In this document: one piece after another, positions 22,977-31,175 of the stretch
How the letters are laid out: every line of letters begins with the position of its first letter
Position numbering within the stretch: the first letter of the stretch is position 1
Assembly (NCBI GenBank): GCA_036374175.1
Contig: DASUUH010000004.1
Location: 1-40,427, forward strand
Reading direction: 5' to 3'
DNA from: JASLBX01 sp036374175
Lineage (GTDB): Bacteria; Actinomycetota; Actinomycetes; Jiangellales; Jiangellaceae
Length of the DNA stretch: 40,427 nt
Notes under the pieces: generated by a model
Told to the model about the DNA's origin: nothing
Database searches by the model: none
What the model saw: only the letters and a program-made list of their open reading frames with translations
Translations under genes and position numbers: made by a program

Positions 22977-23480
22977 ATGAGCAGTAGTGTTCAAAGCGCG
23001 CCAGTCGCGGCGCGGGTGTTCCTGTTCGGCGACGGCGCAGGCGCCGACACGGGCGAGGTTCTCAGCCGTGTGCTCGGCGAGCATGATGTCGTCCGGGCCG
23101 CCCTTGGGGGTGTCCGCCCCTCTGTCCGCCTCGGCGGTGCAGGCGGTCGACCGGGAGATCGGCACGATCGCTGCCAGTCTTCTCGACCGGGACCTGGCGG
23201 AGGTCCTGGTGTCCGGTTGGCGCAAGTGCTCCGCGTTGACCGAGTCAGCGGAGCGCAAGCTTGCCGCGCCGGACAGCGTGGAAGTCGTGGCCCTGGCAAC
23301 CCATCGGGTCATCTCGACCTGCCGCCCGCGCGTTGACCTCTTCGTCGACGAGGCGAAGGTGAAGACCTTCGAGTTCGAGTTGAAGGTCGTGTTCGATCTG
23401 ACCGGAGTGTCCGTGGTCGTGAGGCTGGGCGACCTGGTGGCGCTGCGCTCCGGCGAGTCTCGCCACGGCGCGACACCCGG
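22977..23480 (+). pseudogene. Frameshifted and truncated gene of unknown function next to tRNA-Lys
   Basis: From ATG 22977 a protein-like frame encodes SAPVAARVFLFGDGAGADTG and continues to AALGG. At a run of five Gs (23106-23110) sense continues in the +1 frame as VSAPLSASAVQAVDREIGTI, then RVDLFVDEAKVKTFEFELKV and VFDLTGVSVVVRLGDLVALR. Removing one G restores one continuous frame, so this looks like a single-base insertion or a sequencing error. The frame then loses protein character at about 23455 and runs into antisense tRNA, so the C-terminus is also missing. No named family was recognised. Confidence 0.6.
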
Positions 23481-23486
23481 ACGCAG

Positions 23487-23559
23487 TGGGCCGCCGGGGA
23501 CTCGAACCCCGAACCCGAAGATTAAAAGTCTCCTGCTCTGCCAGTTGAGCTAGCGGCCC
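23487..23559 (-). tRNA. tRNA-Lys (anticodon TTT)
   Basis: The 73-nt minus-strand sequence folds as a complete cloverleaf: acceptor GGGCCGC/GCGGCCC, anticodon stem GGAGA/TCTTC with loop CTTTTAA (anticodon TTT), T-arm CGGGG-TTCGAGT-CCCCG and discriminator A. CCA is not encoded. The neighbouring plus-strand gene is broken right at its 3' end, a typical position for integration or excision scars. Confidence 0.95.
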
Positions 23560-23636
23560 GTCGCACCAAGGCTACCTAGAAGCCGATGCAACCACTTGCC
23601 GTGCCGGCCGATCTAGGCAGCACATGCCGTTTCGGC

Positions 23637-24578
23637 TCACAGCTCGCGCTGGAGTGATCTTTCGTAGCCGGCGGCCGCGACGGCCAGGTCCTGCCAGCTC
23701 ATACCAACGCTCTTGTAAAGCCGCGGACCGGGCGGTTTGTCGACCGTCCCATTGACGAGCTCGGCCAGCCCGATCAGGCGATCCGCGTCCAGGGCACCAG
23801 AGCGAACCGCGCCAACAACGTCGCCGGCTTCGCGCAGCGCAGCAGACCTGGCCTCCACGACGACGGAGCTACGACGGACGGTCGTGTCGTCCACCTCGCG
23901 CGCATCTGGCTCGTGCGATCCGATGGCCACGACGACGGCATGGTCGGGGAGCAGGTCCCCAGAGAACAGCGGTGTGCGGGCCGTGGTGCAGCAGGCCACG
24001 ATGTCGGCCTCGGCCACCGAGTCCGGAGCGCCGATTCTGGTGTGCAGTCCGAGCGAGGAGCGGCAATGTTCGGCCAGCAGCTCGGCCCGGCCCGGTGACC
24101 GCGGTACGAGCGTGACTCGGCTGATCGGCCGCACCGCACAGAAGGCATCCACATGGCTCCAGGCCTGCGGTCCGGTGCCGAACACGACCAGATGTGCGGC
24201 ATCTGGTGCTGCCAAGTGCCGAACCGCAACCGCTGATACGGCGGGCGTCCGCAATGACGTGAGCGCGGTCCCGTCAAAGAGGGCGACGGGCGTGAGCGTC
24301 ATTGCATCGATCAGGATGTACAGCGCTTGAATGCGCGGCAGGTCGCGAGCCGGGTTGCCGGGCGCCACGGTGGCGACCTTGACACCGACCCACTGCGCGG
24401 TATGCGCCGGCATGATGAGGACGTCGCCGACGTCTACGCCCAGCACCTGCCGTGGAGGATCTGTTTCCGGGTCGAAGCCAGCGCGTAGCAGCTGCTCCAC
24501 CACGTCGATCGCCGCAGTGACGGGCATGAGCGAGGCAAGCGCCGAGGCGTCGATCCGAGGCAGGTGGTCGAGGTTCAT
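23637..24578 (-). CDS. Ornithine cyclodeaminase/mu-crystallin-family protein (probable imino-acid reductase)
   Basis: 313 residues with the OCD/mu-crystallin fold. An N-terminal substrate domain includes VGVKVATVAPGNPARDLPRI. A Rossmann domain is marked by VVFGTGPQAWSHVDAF, and the C-terminus has the family element LYKSVGMSWQDLAVA. Members either cyclise ornithine to proline or reduce cyclic imino acids such as 1-pyrroline-2-carboxylate with NAD(P)H. ATG 24578 overlaps the stop of the proline racemase gene (ATGA), so the two are co-translated. That pairing favours a ketimine reductase role in hydroxyproline breakdown over ornithine cyclodeamination. Confidence 0.87.
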   Translation of the reverse strand: MNLDHLPRIDASALASLMPVTAAIDVVEQLLRAGFDPETDPPRQVLGVDVGDVLIMPAHTAQWVGVKVATVAPGNPARDLPRIQALYILIDAMTLTPVALFDGTALTSLRTPAVSAVAVRHLAAPDAAHLVVFGTGPQAWSHVDAFCAVRPISRVTLVPRSPGRAELLAEHCRSSLGLHTRIGAPDSVAEADIVACCTTARTPLFSGDLLPDHAVVVAIGSHEPDAREVDDTTVRRSSVVVEARSAALREAGDVVGAVRSGALDADRLIGLAELVNGTVDKPPGPRLYKSVGMSWQDLAVAAAGYERSLQREL

Positions 24579-25582
24579 CGCAGTACGAATCCGGTCCCCA
24601 GCTCATCGCGCGGGTCGAGAACGAACACGTGATCGCCGGTGATGTGGGCGCTGCCTTCCACTGCCGGTACGACCGCGGGACGACCTTCCGCCGTCGTCTG
24701 CGCTACGACCCAGGCATGGAACCGGGTGCCGATGATCGACTCGTGGACCAGCATCGCATCAGGTTTCAACCGTCCCCGCTCGACCAGCAGTGCCACCCGG
24801 GCCGCCGTGCCGGAGCCGCACGGGGATCGGTCGACCTCACCGTCGGCGAACACCGTGACGTTGCGTTGATGGACGCCGTCGGCCGTGTCGCCCAGATCGT
24901 CGTACCAGACCGTTCCGTACACGCCGGACAGCCTCGGATCGGACGGATGCTGTGCCTCCGGCGCCTCGTTGAGCGCCCACTTGATCTCCCGGCCGATGGC
25001 GATCAGGTCACCGTAGTGTTCCGGTGAAACGGTCAGACCCGCGGATTGAGCGTCGACGCTGGCGTACACGGCGCCACCGTAGGACAAGTCGGCGTGAAGG
25101 GTGCCGCTCCGCGTCTCGACCGGAACCGATCGGGCCAGTACGTAGGACGCGACGTTCTCGAAGGTGACAGATTGCACCTGCCCAGCCGCGCACCGCACGC
25201 GGGCGAGCACGCGGCCGGACGGTACGTCTATGGACAGGTCCGTCACGCCGTCGGATACCGCGGCCGTTCGCTCGGTCTCGACCAGCCAAGTAGCGAGCGC
25301 GATCGTGCCGTGGCCACACGCCGTGGAGAAGCCGTCCTTGTGCCAGAACAGGACTCCGGCATCGGCGCCGTCGTCGTCGGGCGGGACGAGGAAGCAGCCG
25401 TACATGTCGGCGTGTCCGCGCGGTTCAAAGCACAGTAACCGGCGCAGCCGGTCGAGCTCCGGCGACCGCATGGCGTGCACCCGACGATCGGCGACTGTGG
25501 CGCCAGGGATCTCTGGCACCTCCGACGTGACGATCCGGAATGGCTCGCCGGCGGTGTGGTAGTCGGTCGCCTGAACTTTCAT
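24575..25582 (-). CDS. Proline racemase-family protein (hydroxyproline epimerase-like)
   Basis: 335 residues from ATG 25582, chosen because GGAG lies nine bases upstream and the family's N-terminus (VQATDYHTAGEPFRIV) follows. The two catalytic positions are Cys89 in STACGHG and Cys255 in DRSPCGSGTAAR. Having both cysteines fits proline racemases and 4-hydroxyproline 2-epimerases; trans-3-hydroxyproline dehydratases usually carry threonine at the second site. With the overlapping OCD-family reductase downstream, a catabolic route for hydroxyproline or another proline derivative is likely. Exact substrate assignment needs enzyme data. Confidence 0.88.
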   Translation of the reverse strand: MKVQATDYHTAGEPFRIVTSEVPEIPGATVADRRVHAMRSPELDRLRRLLCFEPRGHADMYGCFLVPPDDDGADAGVLFWHKDGFSTACGHGTIALATWLVETERTAAVSDGVTDLSIDVPSGRVLARVRCAAGQVQSVTFENVASYVLARSVPVETRSGTLHADLSYGGAVYASVDAQSAGLTVSPEHYGDLIAIGREIKWALNEAPEAQHPSDPRLSGVYGTVWYDDLGDTADGVHQRNVTVFADGEVDRSPCGSGTAARVALLVERGRLKPDAMLVHESIIGTRFHAWVVAQTTAEGRPAVVPAVEGSAHITGDHVFVLDPRDELGTGFVLR

Positions 25583-25734
25583 TCGACGTATCTCCGCCAT
25601 GGCTAGGCGCCGTGAGTCTGCTGCGGTGCAACCATGCTGAACAACCTAGATGACCCAGTCCATACGGGTTGAATCGCCGTCAATCCGGACCGGCTGCGCG
25701 GCGACCGCCGCCGTCGGCAAATCCCAACGTATTT

Positions 25735-25747
25735 CCAGCTCAGCTGG
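25735..25747. promoter_or_regulatory. 13-bp palindrome before the membrane protein gene
   Basis: CCAGCT-C-AGCTGG lies in the 226-bp gap between the divergent racemase and membrane-protein genes, 61 bp upstream of ATG 25809. It may be an operator or only a chance palindrome. No other feature is convincing in 25583-25808. Confidence 0.3.
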
Positions 25748-25808
25748 CTACTCTCTGTCAATAGATCGCCCGTCGACCCGATGGGGCCGATCAGCACAGG
25801 GGGAAATC

Positions 25809-26963
25809 ATGACGGTCACCGACGTTGTTGGCCTTGAGCCCAAAACCCTGACGGCCATAGCCGCCGAACAACCGACGAATGGCGGTCCGCCGGATGAACC
25901 GTCGCGCGGAGGCTGGGAACACGATCTCCGCAAGCGGTCCTGGGAAATTCACGCCCAAGTCGTCATCGACCATTTGCGAGGGCTTGCGGCCCGGATCAAG
26001 AACGGCACGTCCGACGGCACGCCGCAGAGCATCGCACTTAGCCAAGTCAACTACCAGCTGAAGGTCGCGGAGTTGTACCTCGAACGACCCGCCAGGCCCT
26101 GGACCTGGCTGCGCGGCACCAGGCTGGAAGGCACGTGGTGTCACATCCACAACGCGGACGTAGCGCTCATTGAATTGCTCGATACCGATGAGTTGAAAGC
26201 CCGCTGCCCTCAGATTCTCACCCTTGCCGAAACGTATCTGAAGCGTGGCAATCCACCGAAGGACGACCCTGCGCTCACCGCCTTCAAGAAGTGGTACGGC
26301 GAGAATCCCGACCCCTGTGCCGCAAAGATGACCTCCTGCCTGAAGCACCATCTGGCGACGCTCCTGCGGCAGTCCTATGAGCGGGTTGCCAACGAGTACT
26401 ACCGGCTCCGCCGTTTTCAGGGTGCCGTCATCGTCACCACACTTGTCGTCCTGGCGTTGGCCGGGGCGCTAATCACGGTGGGGGCCCGGGCGCCGGAGGT
26501 CATTCCGATGTGCTTCCCGGATCCAGCGGCGGACGTCGTCCAGCCGGGCCCCGGGACGCCGGCCTGCCCTACAGGAACTCACAGCGCACCGACGTCGTGG
26601 GACGTCGGCACCGTGGCCCTTTTCGGCCTACTGGGCGCCGCACTCGTCGGGGTACGGCTCGTCGTGCGCCGGTCGGTTCCGTCCGCCGTTCCGATGACTG
26701 CCACCAGGTGGTTCCAGGCCTTGCTGAAGGCTGCGACGGGCATGCTGACAGCCATCCTCGGGCTGCTCTTCCTGCGAGCAGGCGTCATTCCGGGGTTCTC
26801 GCAGATCGACACTCAATCGCAGATCTTGGTTTACGCGATCGTGTTCGGTGCTTCGCAGGAGCTGATTACCAGCTTCGTCGACCGGCGGTCGAACGACCTG
26901 CTGGCGGCCGTTACGTCAACCGACGAGTCGGCCGGCGACCGAGCCAAATCCGACGACGAGTAA
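25809..26963 (+). CDS. Four-TM membrane protein with large cytosolic N-terminal domain, unknown function
   Basis: 384 residues from ATG 25809 (GGGGGAAATC upstream). Residues 1-200 are soluble and mostly helical. TM helices are predicted at about 204-226, 264-287, 302-324 and 338-356, and the tail from 357 is acidic. The loop 227-263 has two cysteines (235 and 253) and would be extracytoplasmic if the N-terminus is inside. No family was recognised. The stop TAATAA is 41 bp before an M23 peptidase gene with a strong ribosome site, suggesting an operon. The overall form, a soluble sensor-like domain joined to a helical bundle, recalls membrane effector proteins, but that is speculation. Confidence 0.8.
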   Translation: MTVTDVVGLEPKTLTAIAAEQPTNGGPPDEPSRGGWEHDLRKRSWEIHAQVVIDHLRGLAARIKNGTSDGTPQSIALSQVNYQLKVAELYLERPARPWTWLRGTRLEGTWCHIHNADVALIELLDTDELKARCPQILTLAETYLKRGNPPKDDPALTAFKKWYGENPDPCAAKMTSCLKHHLATLLRQSYERVANEYYRLRRFQGAVIVTTLVVLALAGALITVGARAPEVIPMCFPDPAADVVQPGPGTPACPTGTHSAPTSWDVGTVALFGLLGAALVGVRLVVRRSVPSAVPMTATRWFQALLKAATGMLTAILGLLFLRAGVIPGFSQIDTQSQILVYAIVFGASQELITSFVDRRSNDLLAAVTSTDESAGDRAKSDDE

Positions 26964-27003
26964 TAAACACACCCGATAGAACACCCGAAAACGGAGGAAC
27001 ACC

Positions 27004-27726
27004 ATGAGTCCACCAGCCGATCCGCACATGCTACGGAGAGTCACTGCGACCAAGCGCTACAGCAACGGCTCAGCCCACTTCGCCTACGACTACGCCATGC
27101 CGATCGGAACGCCGCTGTTCGCGATCAGCGACGGAGTAATCCTCGGCTGCAACGACGGAGTACGGGATCAGCCAAGAGGCAAGTCGGCCGGGTCGGGAGC
27201 GCCGTCGAACTGGGTGCTGCTCGGCACCAAGTGGAAGGGCAAGAAGGTCACGGTCTACTACCAGCACATGACGCGCGGGCTGCGAGTGAAGACGGGGCAG
27301 AAGGTCAAAGAAGGCCAGCCGATCGGTGCCAGTGGCAACAGTGGCAACACCACCGGCCCTCACCTGCACATCGCCGCGTCCTGGGGATACTTGACGAGCC
27401 GGTACGCATACCTGGCGAACGGCGGCAACAACAAGGTCGTCATCTTCCCGACGCCGAACATCTGGGCTGGCACTAAATCTCCCATCGCCACCGTGAGGCT
27501 CAGCAGTCTCAAGCCTGGCAGCCGCAATACCGACGTCAAGACCTACCAGCAGGCTCTGCGCGCCTTCGGCATGGCCAAGCACAATCCCGCCGGCGTGACC
27601 GGCTACTACGGCACCGAGACCAAAGCCATGACTCGAGCCGCCTACCGCAAGCTGGGGTGGCTGGATGGCAACCTCAATGTGCCTGGTCCGCAGCTACTGG
27701 CCAAGCTCGGCCTTAAGGTGAGCTAG
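27004..27726 (+). CDS. M23-family peptidoglycan endopeptidase without signal peptide
   Basis: 240 residues, ATG 27004 with GGAGG upstream. The LytM/M23 metal site is complete: His25 and Asp29 in HFAYDY, His88 in YYQH, His120-x-His122 in GPHLHI. These enzymes cut peptide cross-links of peptidoglycan. A C-terminal segment (about 165-240, LKPGSRNTDVKTYQQALRAF and onward) resembles a peptidoglycan-binding domain. There is no signal peptide or TM segment, so the enzyme would stay in the cytoplasm unless released by another route, as with phage endolysins. Its operon partner is the four-TM protein upstream. Confidence 0.85.
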   Translation: MSPPADPHMLRRVTATKRYSNGSAHFAYDYAMPIGTPLFAISDGVILGCNDGVRDQPRGKSAGSGAPSNWVLLGTKWKGKKVTVYYQHMTRGLRVKTGQKVKEGQPIGASGNSGNTTGPHLHIAASWGYLTSRYAYLANGGNNKVVIFPTPNIWAGTKSPIATVRLSSLKPGSRNTDVKTYQQALRAFGMAKHNPAGVTGYYGTETKAMTRAAYRKLGWLDGNLNVPGPQLLAKLGLKVS

Positions 27727-27743
27727 CCGGCCGCGTCGTGCTA

Positions 27744-27760
27744 GATCTTGAGACAAGATC
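27744..27760 (+). terminator. Short hairpin after the M23 gene
   Basis: GATCTTG (27744-27750) and CAAGATC (27754-27760) form a 7-bp stem with an AGA loop, between the convergent M23 and DUF817 genes. There is no T-run, so termination strength is uncertain. Confidence 0.45.
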
Positions 27761-27765
27761 GGGAC

Positions 27766-28596
27766 TTACCGCTTTCCCTGCACGCTGGCTTCGCCCCCCC
27801 GCTCTCCGTACAACCTGCCCTCAGTCGCCTTGACCGTCGAAACCAGCACGAAGCTCAGGCTTACTAGCAGCGACCACGACCCGAACTTGCCGAAGTGGAC
27901 GAGCTGCCACACGTCGAGCTGGTCGGGGTACGCCCACACTCCTAGGTAGGTGCCGGCGTTCTCCGCGAACCACAGGAACAGCCCGATCAGGACGAACGAG
28001 AGTGCCAGCGGCATCCGGAACCGGTCTATGCCGACCGTGAAGTAAATCCACGACCTGCGCAGAACCAGCAGCACGGCGGCAGCAAGCAACCACCGGACGT
28101 CCGGCACGAAGTGGTGAGTGAAGAAGTTGGCGTAGATGGCGAACGCCAGCACCGTGGCGGCAATGGCCGGATAACCGGTTACCCGCAGGTCGAACCGGCG
28201 CCACGCCTGGCAGATGTACGACCCGACAGCGGCGTACATGAAGCCCGCATACAGCGGTACGCCACCCACCTTGGTCCATGCCTCACCGGGGTAACTCCAC
28301 GATCCCATCCGAACCTTGAACAGCTCCAGGGCGAGGCCAAGGACGTGGAATGCCGCGATCACCGCGATCTCGCGTCCGGATTCCCAGCCCAGCACCCAGA
28401 ACGTGATCGTCAACAGAACCACGTACCCGAGCAGGGCGTCATACCGTGGAATCGGCAACTGGACGACCGACGTCACGGCTATGCCGGCGAACAGCGCGAT
28501 CGCGAACACACAAGACGTCGCCTGGATCCAGGCGAATCGCAACAGCACCCCGGCGACGCGGCGAGCGTCCCACAACCTCGCCGCGCCACAAACCAC
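27766..28596 (-). CDS. DUF817-family integral membrane protein
   Basis: 276 residues with about seven to eight TM helices. Recognisable conserved parts include GSWSYPGEAWTKVGGVPLYA and GFMYAAVGSYICQAW, which I associate with DUF817. No biochemical function is established. The listed GTG start at 28596 gives a basic N-terminus; an internal GTG about 17 codons later, just before LLRFAWIQ, is an alternative. The gene is on the same strand as and downstream of the penicillin-binding protein, with 41 bp between them. Confidence 0.8.
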   Translation of the reverse strand: MVCGAARLWDARRVAGVLLRFAWIQATSCVFAIALFAGIAVTSVVQLPIPRYDALLGYVVLLTITFWVLGWESGREIAVIAAFHVLGLALELFKVRMGSWSYPGEAWTKVGGVPLYAGFMYAAVGSYICQAWRRFDLRVTGYPAIAATVLAFAIYANFFTHHFVPDVRWLLAAAVLLVLRRSWIYFTVGIDRFRMPLALSFVLIGLFLWFAENAGTYLGVWAYPDQLDVWQLVHFGKFGSWSLLVSLSFVLVSTVKATEGRLYGERGGEASVQGKR

Positions 28597-28637
28597 GGAG
28601 CCATCTTGTCCGACCAGACCGGCCGGGTCGGTGCGAG

Positions 28638-31097
28638 CTAGCCGTCGCCTTCCTCGTCGTCGTCGCCTCCATTACCCGGCGGCGACAGGGTGGGCAGCGG
28701 TACGTCGGGTCCGTCGTCCGGCGGCTCGTCATCCTGCTCGTCGTCACCGCCAGGACGCCCGTTACCGTTCCCATTACCCGGCGGATCTTGCCGCGGCGGG
28801 GAGCCGTTGCTGATGATCAGCCCGACGGTGCCACCGGACGGATGCTGCGAGCTCGCGCCGGGCCGGGTGTCGACGACAGTGCCGGCCGGCAGTTGCGACG
28901 GCACCTGCTCGGCGACGTACGTCCGGAAGCCGGCCTCGCGGAGTACCCGCTCGGCTTCGGACTGGCTGCGGCCTCGAACGTCCGGCACCGTGGTGAGAGC
29001 GCCCTGGACGACCGTCGGATCCGGCTTGACGAACGTCTCGCGCTCGTAGTTGTCGGCGATGGCCTCCATCATCTTCTTCCAGATCGGCCCAGGCACGCAG
29101 CCACCGCAGACGTTGGTGATGCGCTCGCCGGCGAAGACGTAACCGCTGAGTGAGCGCGGCCGGTTGTTCTCGGCGTCCTGGGCCCCCCGCGGGTCGAACA
29201 CCGCGACGGCGGTCGTCAACTGCGGGATGTAGCCGACCCACCAGACAGCAACCGTGTTGCTGGTCGTACCGGTCTTCCCTGCGGAGTCGCGGCCGTCGTC
29301 CAGCCGCATCAGTGCACCAGTGCCGCCCGGGTTGAACATGACCCCCTTGAGCACGTCGTTGACACCGTCGGCGTGCTCCTTGGCCAGCACCCGGTTGCAG
29401 TCCGGCTCGGCGGTGTAGATGTCTTCGCCGTCGCGGTCGGTCACCTTTAAGACGGCGAAGGACTCGCAGTGCTCACCGCGGGCGGCGAACATCGCGTAAC
29501 CCTCGGCCATGGCCAGCGGCGACACCGGACTAACACCGAGCACGTTGGCTGGGAACTCCTCTAGCGGCTCGCCATTGGCCTGGGTCACGCCGGCCTCCGC
29601 GGCGATCCGGAGCGGATCGCAGAGGCCGGTCTGCTGAGCCAGCTGGGCGTAGAAGGTGTTCACCGACCGCTCGGTCCCGGTCCGCAGGTTGAACAGCCCA
29701 CTCAGCCCGGTGTCGTAGTTCTTCGGCCGCCACACCTCGGACGAGCGGATCGACCCGTCACAGCTCTCGAACGAATTGACCGGGAGGTTCACCTGGTACG
29801 GCGAGTTGATCGACATGTTGAGCGCAATGCCCTGCTCGATGGCCGCGGCCAGCCACCACGCCTTGAACGTCGAACCGGATTGGGCGCCGCCACCCCCGCC
29901 CATGTCCTCGTCGACGGCCAGATTGAGCGTGGTCTGCCCCTTCTCTGGGTCGGTACCGTACGGCTTGGACTGTGCTAGCGCCTTGATCTGGCCGCTGCCG
30001 GGTTCGACGGACGCGAGCGCCGCCGCGGCGTCGTCCGTGGGATCGACACGATCGGCGATGGCCTTCTGAGCCGCCTTCTGCGCGTCACGGTCGAGCGTGG
30101 TACGGATCGTCAATCCACCACGGTACAGAGCGGCAACGCGCTCCTCCGGTGTGGCGCCAAGCTCCTCGATCTTCTGGATCTCCTGGACGACGTACTCGCA
30201 GAAGAACTCGGCCGACGAGCCGCCACAGCCGTTACGAGTGATGCGTTCCTCGAGGTCCAGGCCGGCCGCCAGCGCCTCCTTGAGCTCCTCGGCAGTGATC
30301 ATGTCCAGGTCGCGCATCCGCCGTAGCACGACGTCACGCCGCGCCAGCGCCCGCTCCGGATTGGCCGTCGGCTCGAACGCATTCGGCTGCTGGATGACCC
30401 CGGCCAGCATCGCCGCCTGAGCCAGCGTCAGTTCGGCGGCCGACGTGGCGAAGTACCGCCGTGCGGCCGCCTCCACACCATGTGCGCCGCCCCCGAAGTA
30501 GGCGATGTTGAGGTAGTTTTCGAGGATCTCCTCCTTGGACATCTGCTGTTCGAGACCGACTGCGATCCGTAGTTCGCGAAGCTTGCGCCCGTAAGACTCC
30601 TCCACCGCGGCACGGCGCTCGTCGTCCGTCTCGGCCTGCGCAAGAGCCAGCAGTTTGGCGTACTGCTGAGTCAACGTCGACCCACCGGCGGTGATGTCGC
30701 CGGCCTCGGCGTTAGCGAAGAACGCCCGTGCGGTGCCCCGAAAGTCGATAGGTCCATGGTCGAAGAAACGGTGGTCCTCGATCGCCAGCACGGCCTGTTG
30801 CATCACCGGGGCGATGTCTTCCAGCGGCTTGCTGACCCTGTTCTCCGTGTAGAAGGTGGCGATGAGGCTGCCGTCTGCGTCGACGATCCTGGACCGCTCC
30901 GGCAGGGGATCAGTCGTGTCGAGTTCGGCCGGCATGTCGCTGAACCCATTGGCCCCCTCACGGGCAACCAGCCCGAGGCCGGCAGCGACCGGCAGCGCGA
31001 GACCGGCTACGAGCAAGCCGGCCAACGCGCTAAGGCCGACCGCAAGCAGCGCTCGACGCACAATGGAAAAGATCGATTGGGGCCCAGGGAATGCCAC
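28638..31097 (-). CDS. Class A penicillin-binding protein with PASTA domain
   Basis: 819 residues. A TM anchor spans about 17-44. The GT51 glycosyltransferase domain follows with catalytic Glu107 in EDHRFFDH, GGSTLTQQYAK (138-148) and RKLRELRIAVGLEQQMSKEE. The transpeptidase domain has Ser409-TFK412, Ser478-V-N480 and Lys608-TGT. A PASTA repeat lies at about 703-764. The tail is glycine/proline/aspartate rich and low-complexity. The enzyme polymerises and cross-links peptidoglycan at the outer face of the membrane. The bifunctional architecture with PASTA is like actinobacterial PonA-type proteins. It is probably a housekeeping gene. Confidence 0.96.
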   Translation of the reverse strand: MAFPGPQSIFSIVRRALLAVGLSALAGLLVAGLALPVAAGLGLVAREGANGFSDMPAELDTTDPLPERSRIVDADGSLIATFYTENRVSKPLEDIAPVMQQAVLAIEDHRFFDHGPIDFRGTARAFFANAEAGDITAGGSTLTQQYAKLLALAQAETDDERRAAVEESYGRKLRELRIAVGLEQQMSKEEILENYLNIAYFGGGAHGVEAAARRYFATSAAELTLAQAAMLAGVIQQPNAFEPTANPERALARRDVVLRRMRDLDMITAEELKEALAAGLDLEERITRNGCGGSSAEFFCEYVVQEIQKIEELGATPEERVAALYRGGLTIRTTLDRDAQKAAQKAIADRVDPTDDAAAALASVEPGSGQIKALAQSKPYGTDPEKGQTTLNLAVDEDMGGGGGAQSGSTFKAWWLAAAIEQGIALNMSINSPYQVNLPVNSFESCDGSIRSSEVWRPKNYDTGLSGLFNLRTGTERSVNTFYAQLAQQTGLCDPLRIAAEAGVTQANGEPLEEFPANVLGVSPVSPLAMAEGYAMFAARGEHCESFAVLKVTDRDGEDIYTAEPDCNRVLAKEHADGVNDVLKGVMFNPGGTGALMRLDDGRDSAGKTGTTSNTVAVWWVGYIPQLTTAVAVFDPRGAQDAENNRPRSLSGYVFAGERITNVCGGCVPGPIWKKMMEAIADNYERETFVKPDPTVVQGALTTVPDVRGRSQSEAERVLREAGFRTYVAEQVPSQLPAGTVVDTRPGASSQHPSGGTVGLIISNGSPPRQDPPGNGNGNGRPGGDDEQDDEPPDDGPDVPLPTLSPPGNGGDDDEEGDG

Positions 31098-31175
31098 AAC
31101 GCTTTAGGATACGTGGTCCTGGCCGCGGCTCCGTGTCGGTGCCAACACGGCCTGGCGATAGGCGCAATCGCGGTG

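Noticed and set aside
22660..23312. Long minus-strand frame across the eroded region
   Set aside because: The product is Arg/Ser/Thr-rich shadow sequence; the protein-like signal is on the plus strand and in the short GNAT frame.
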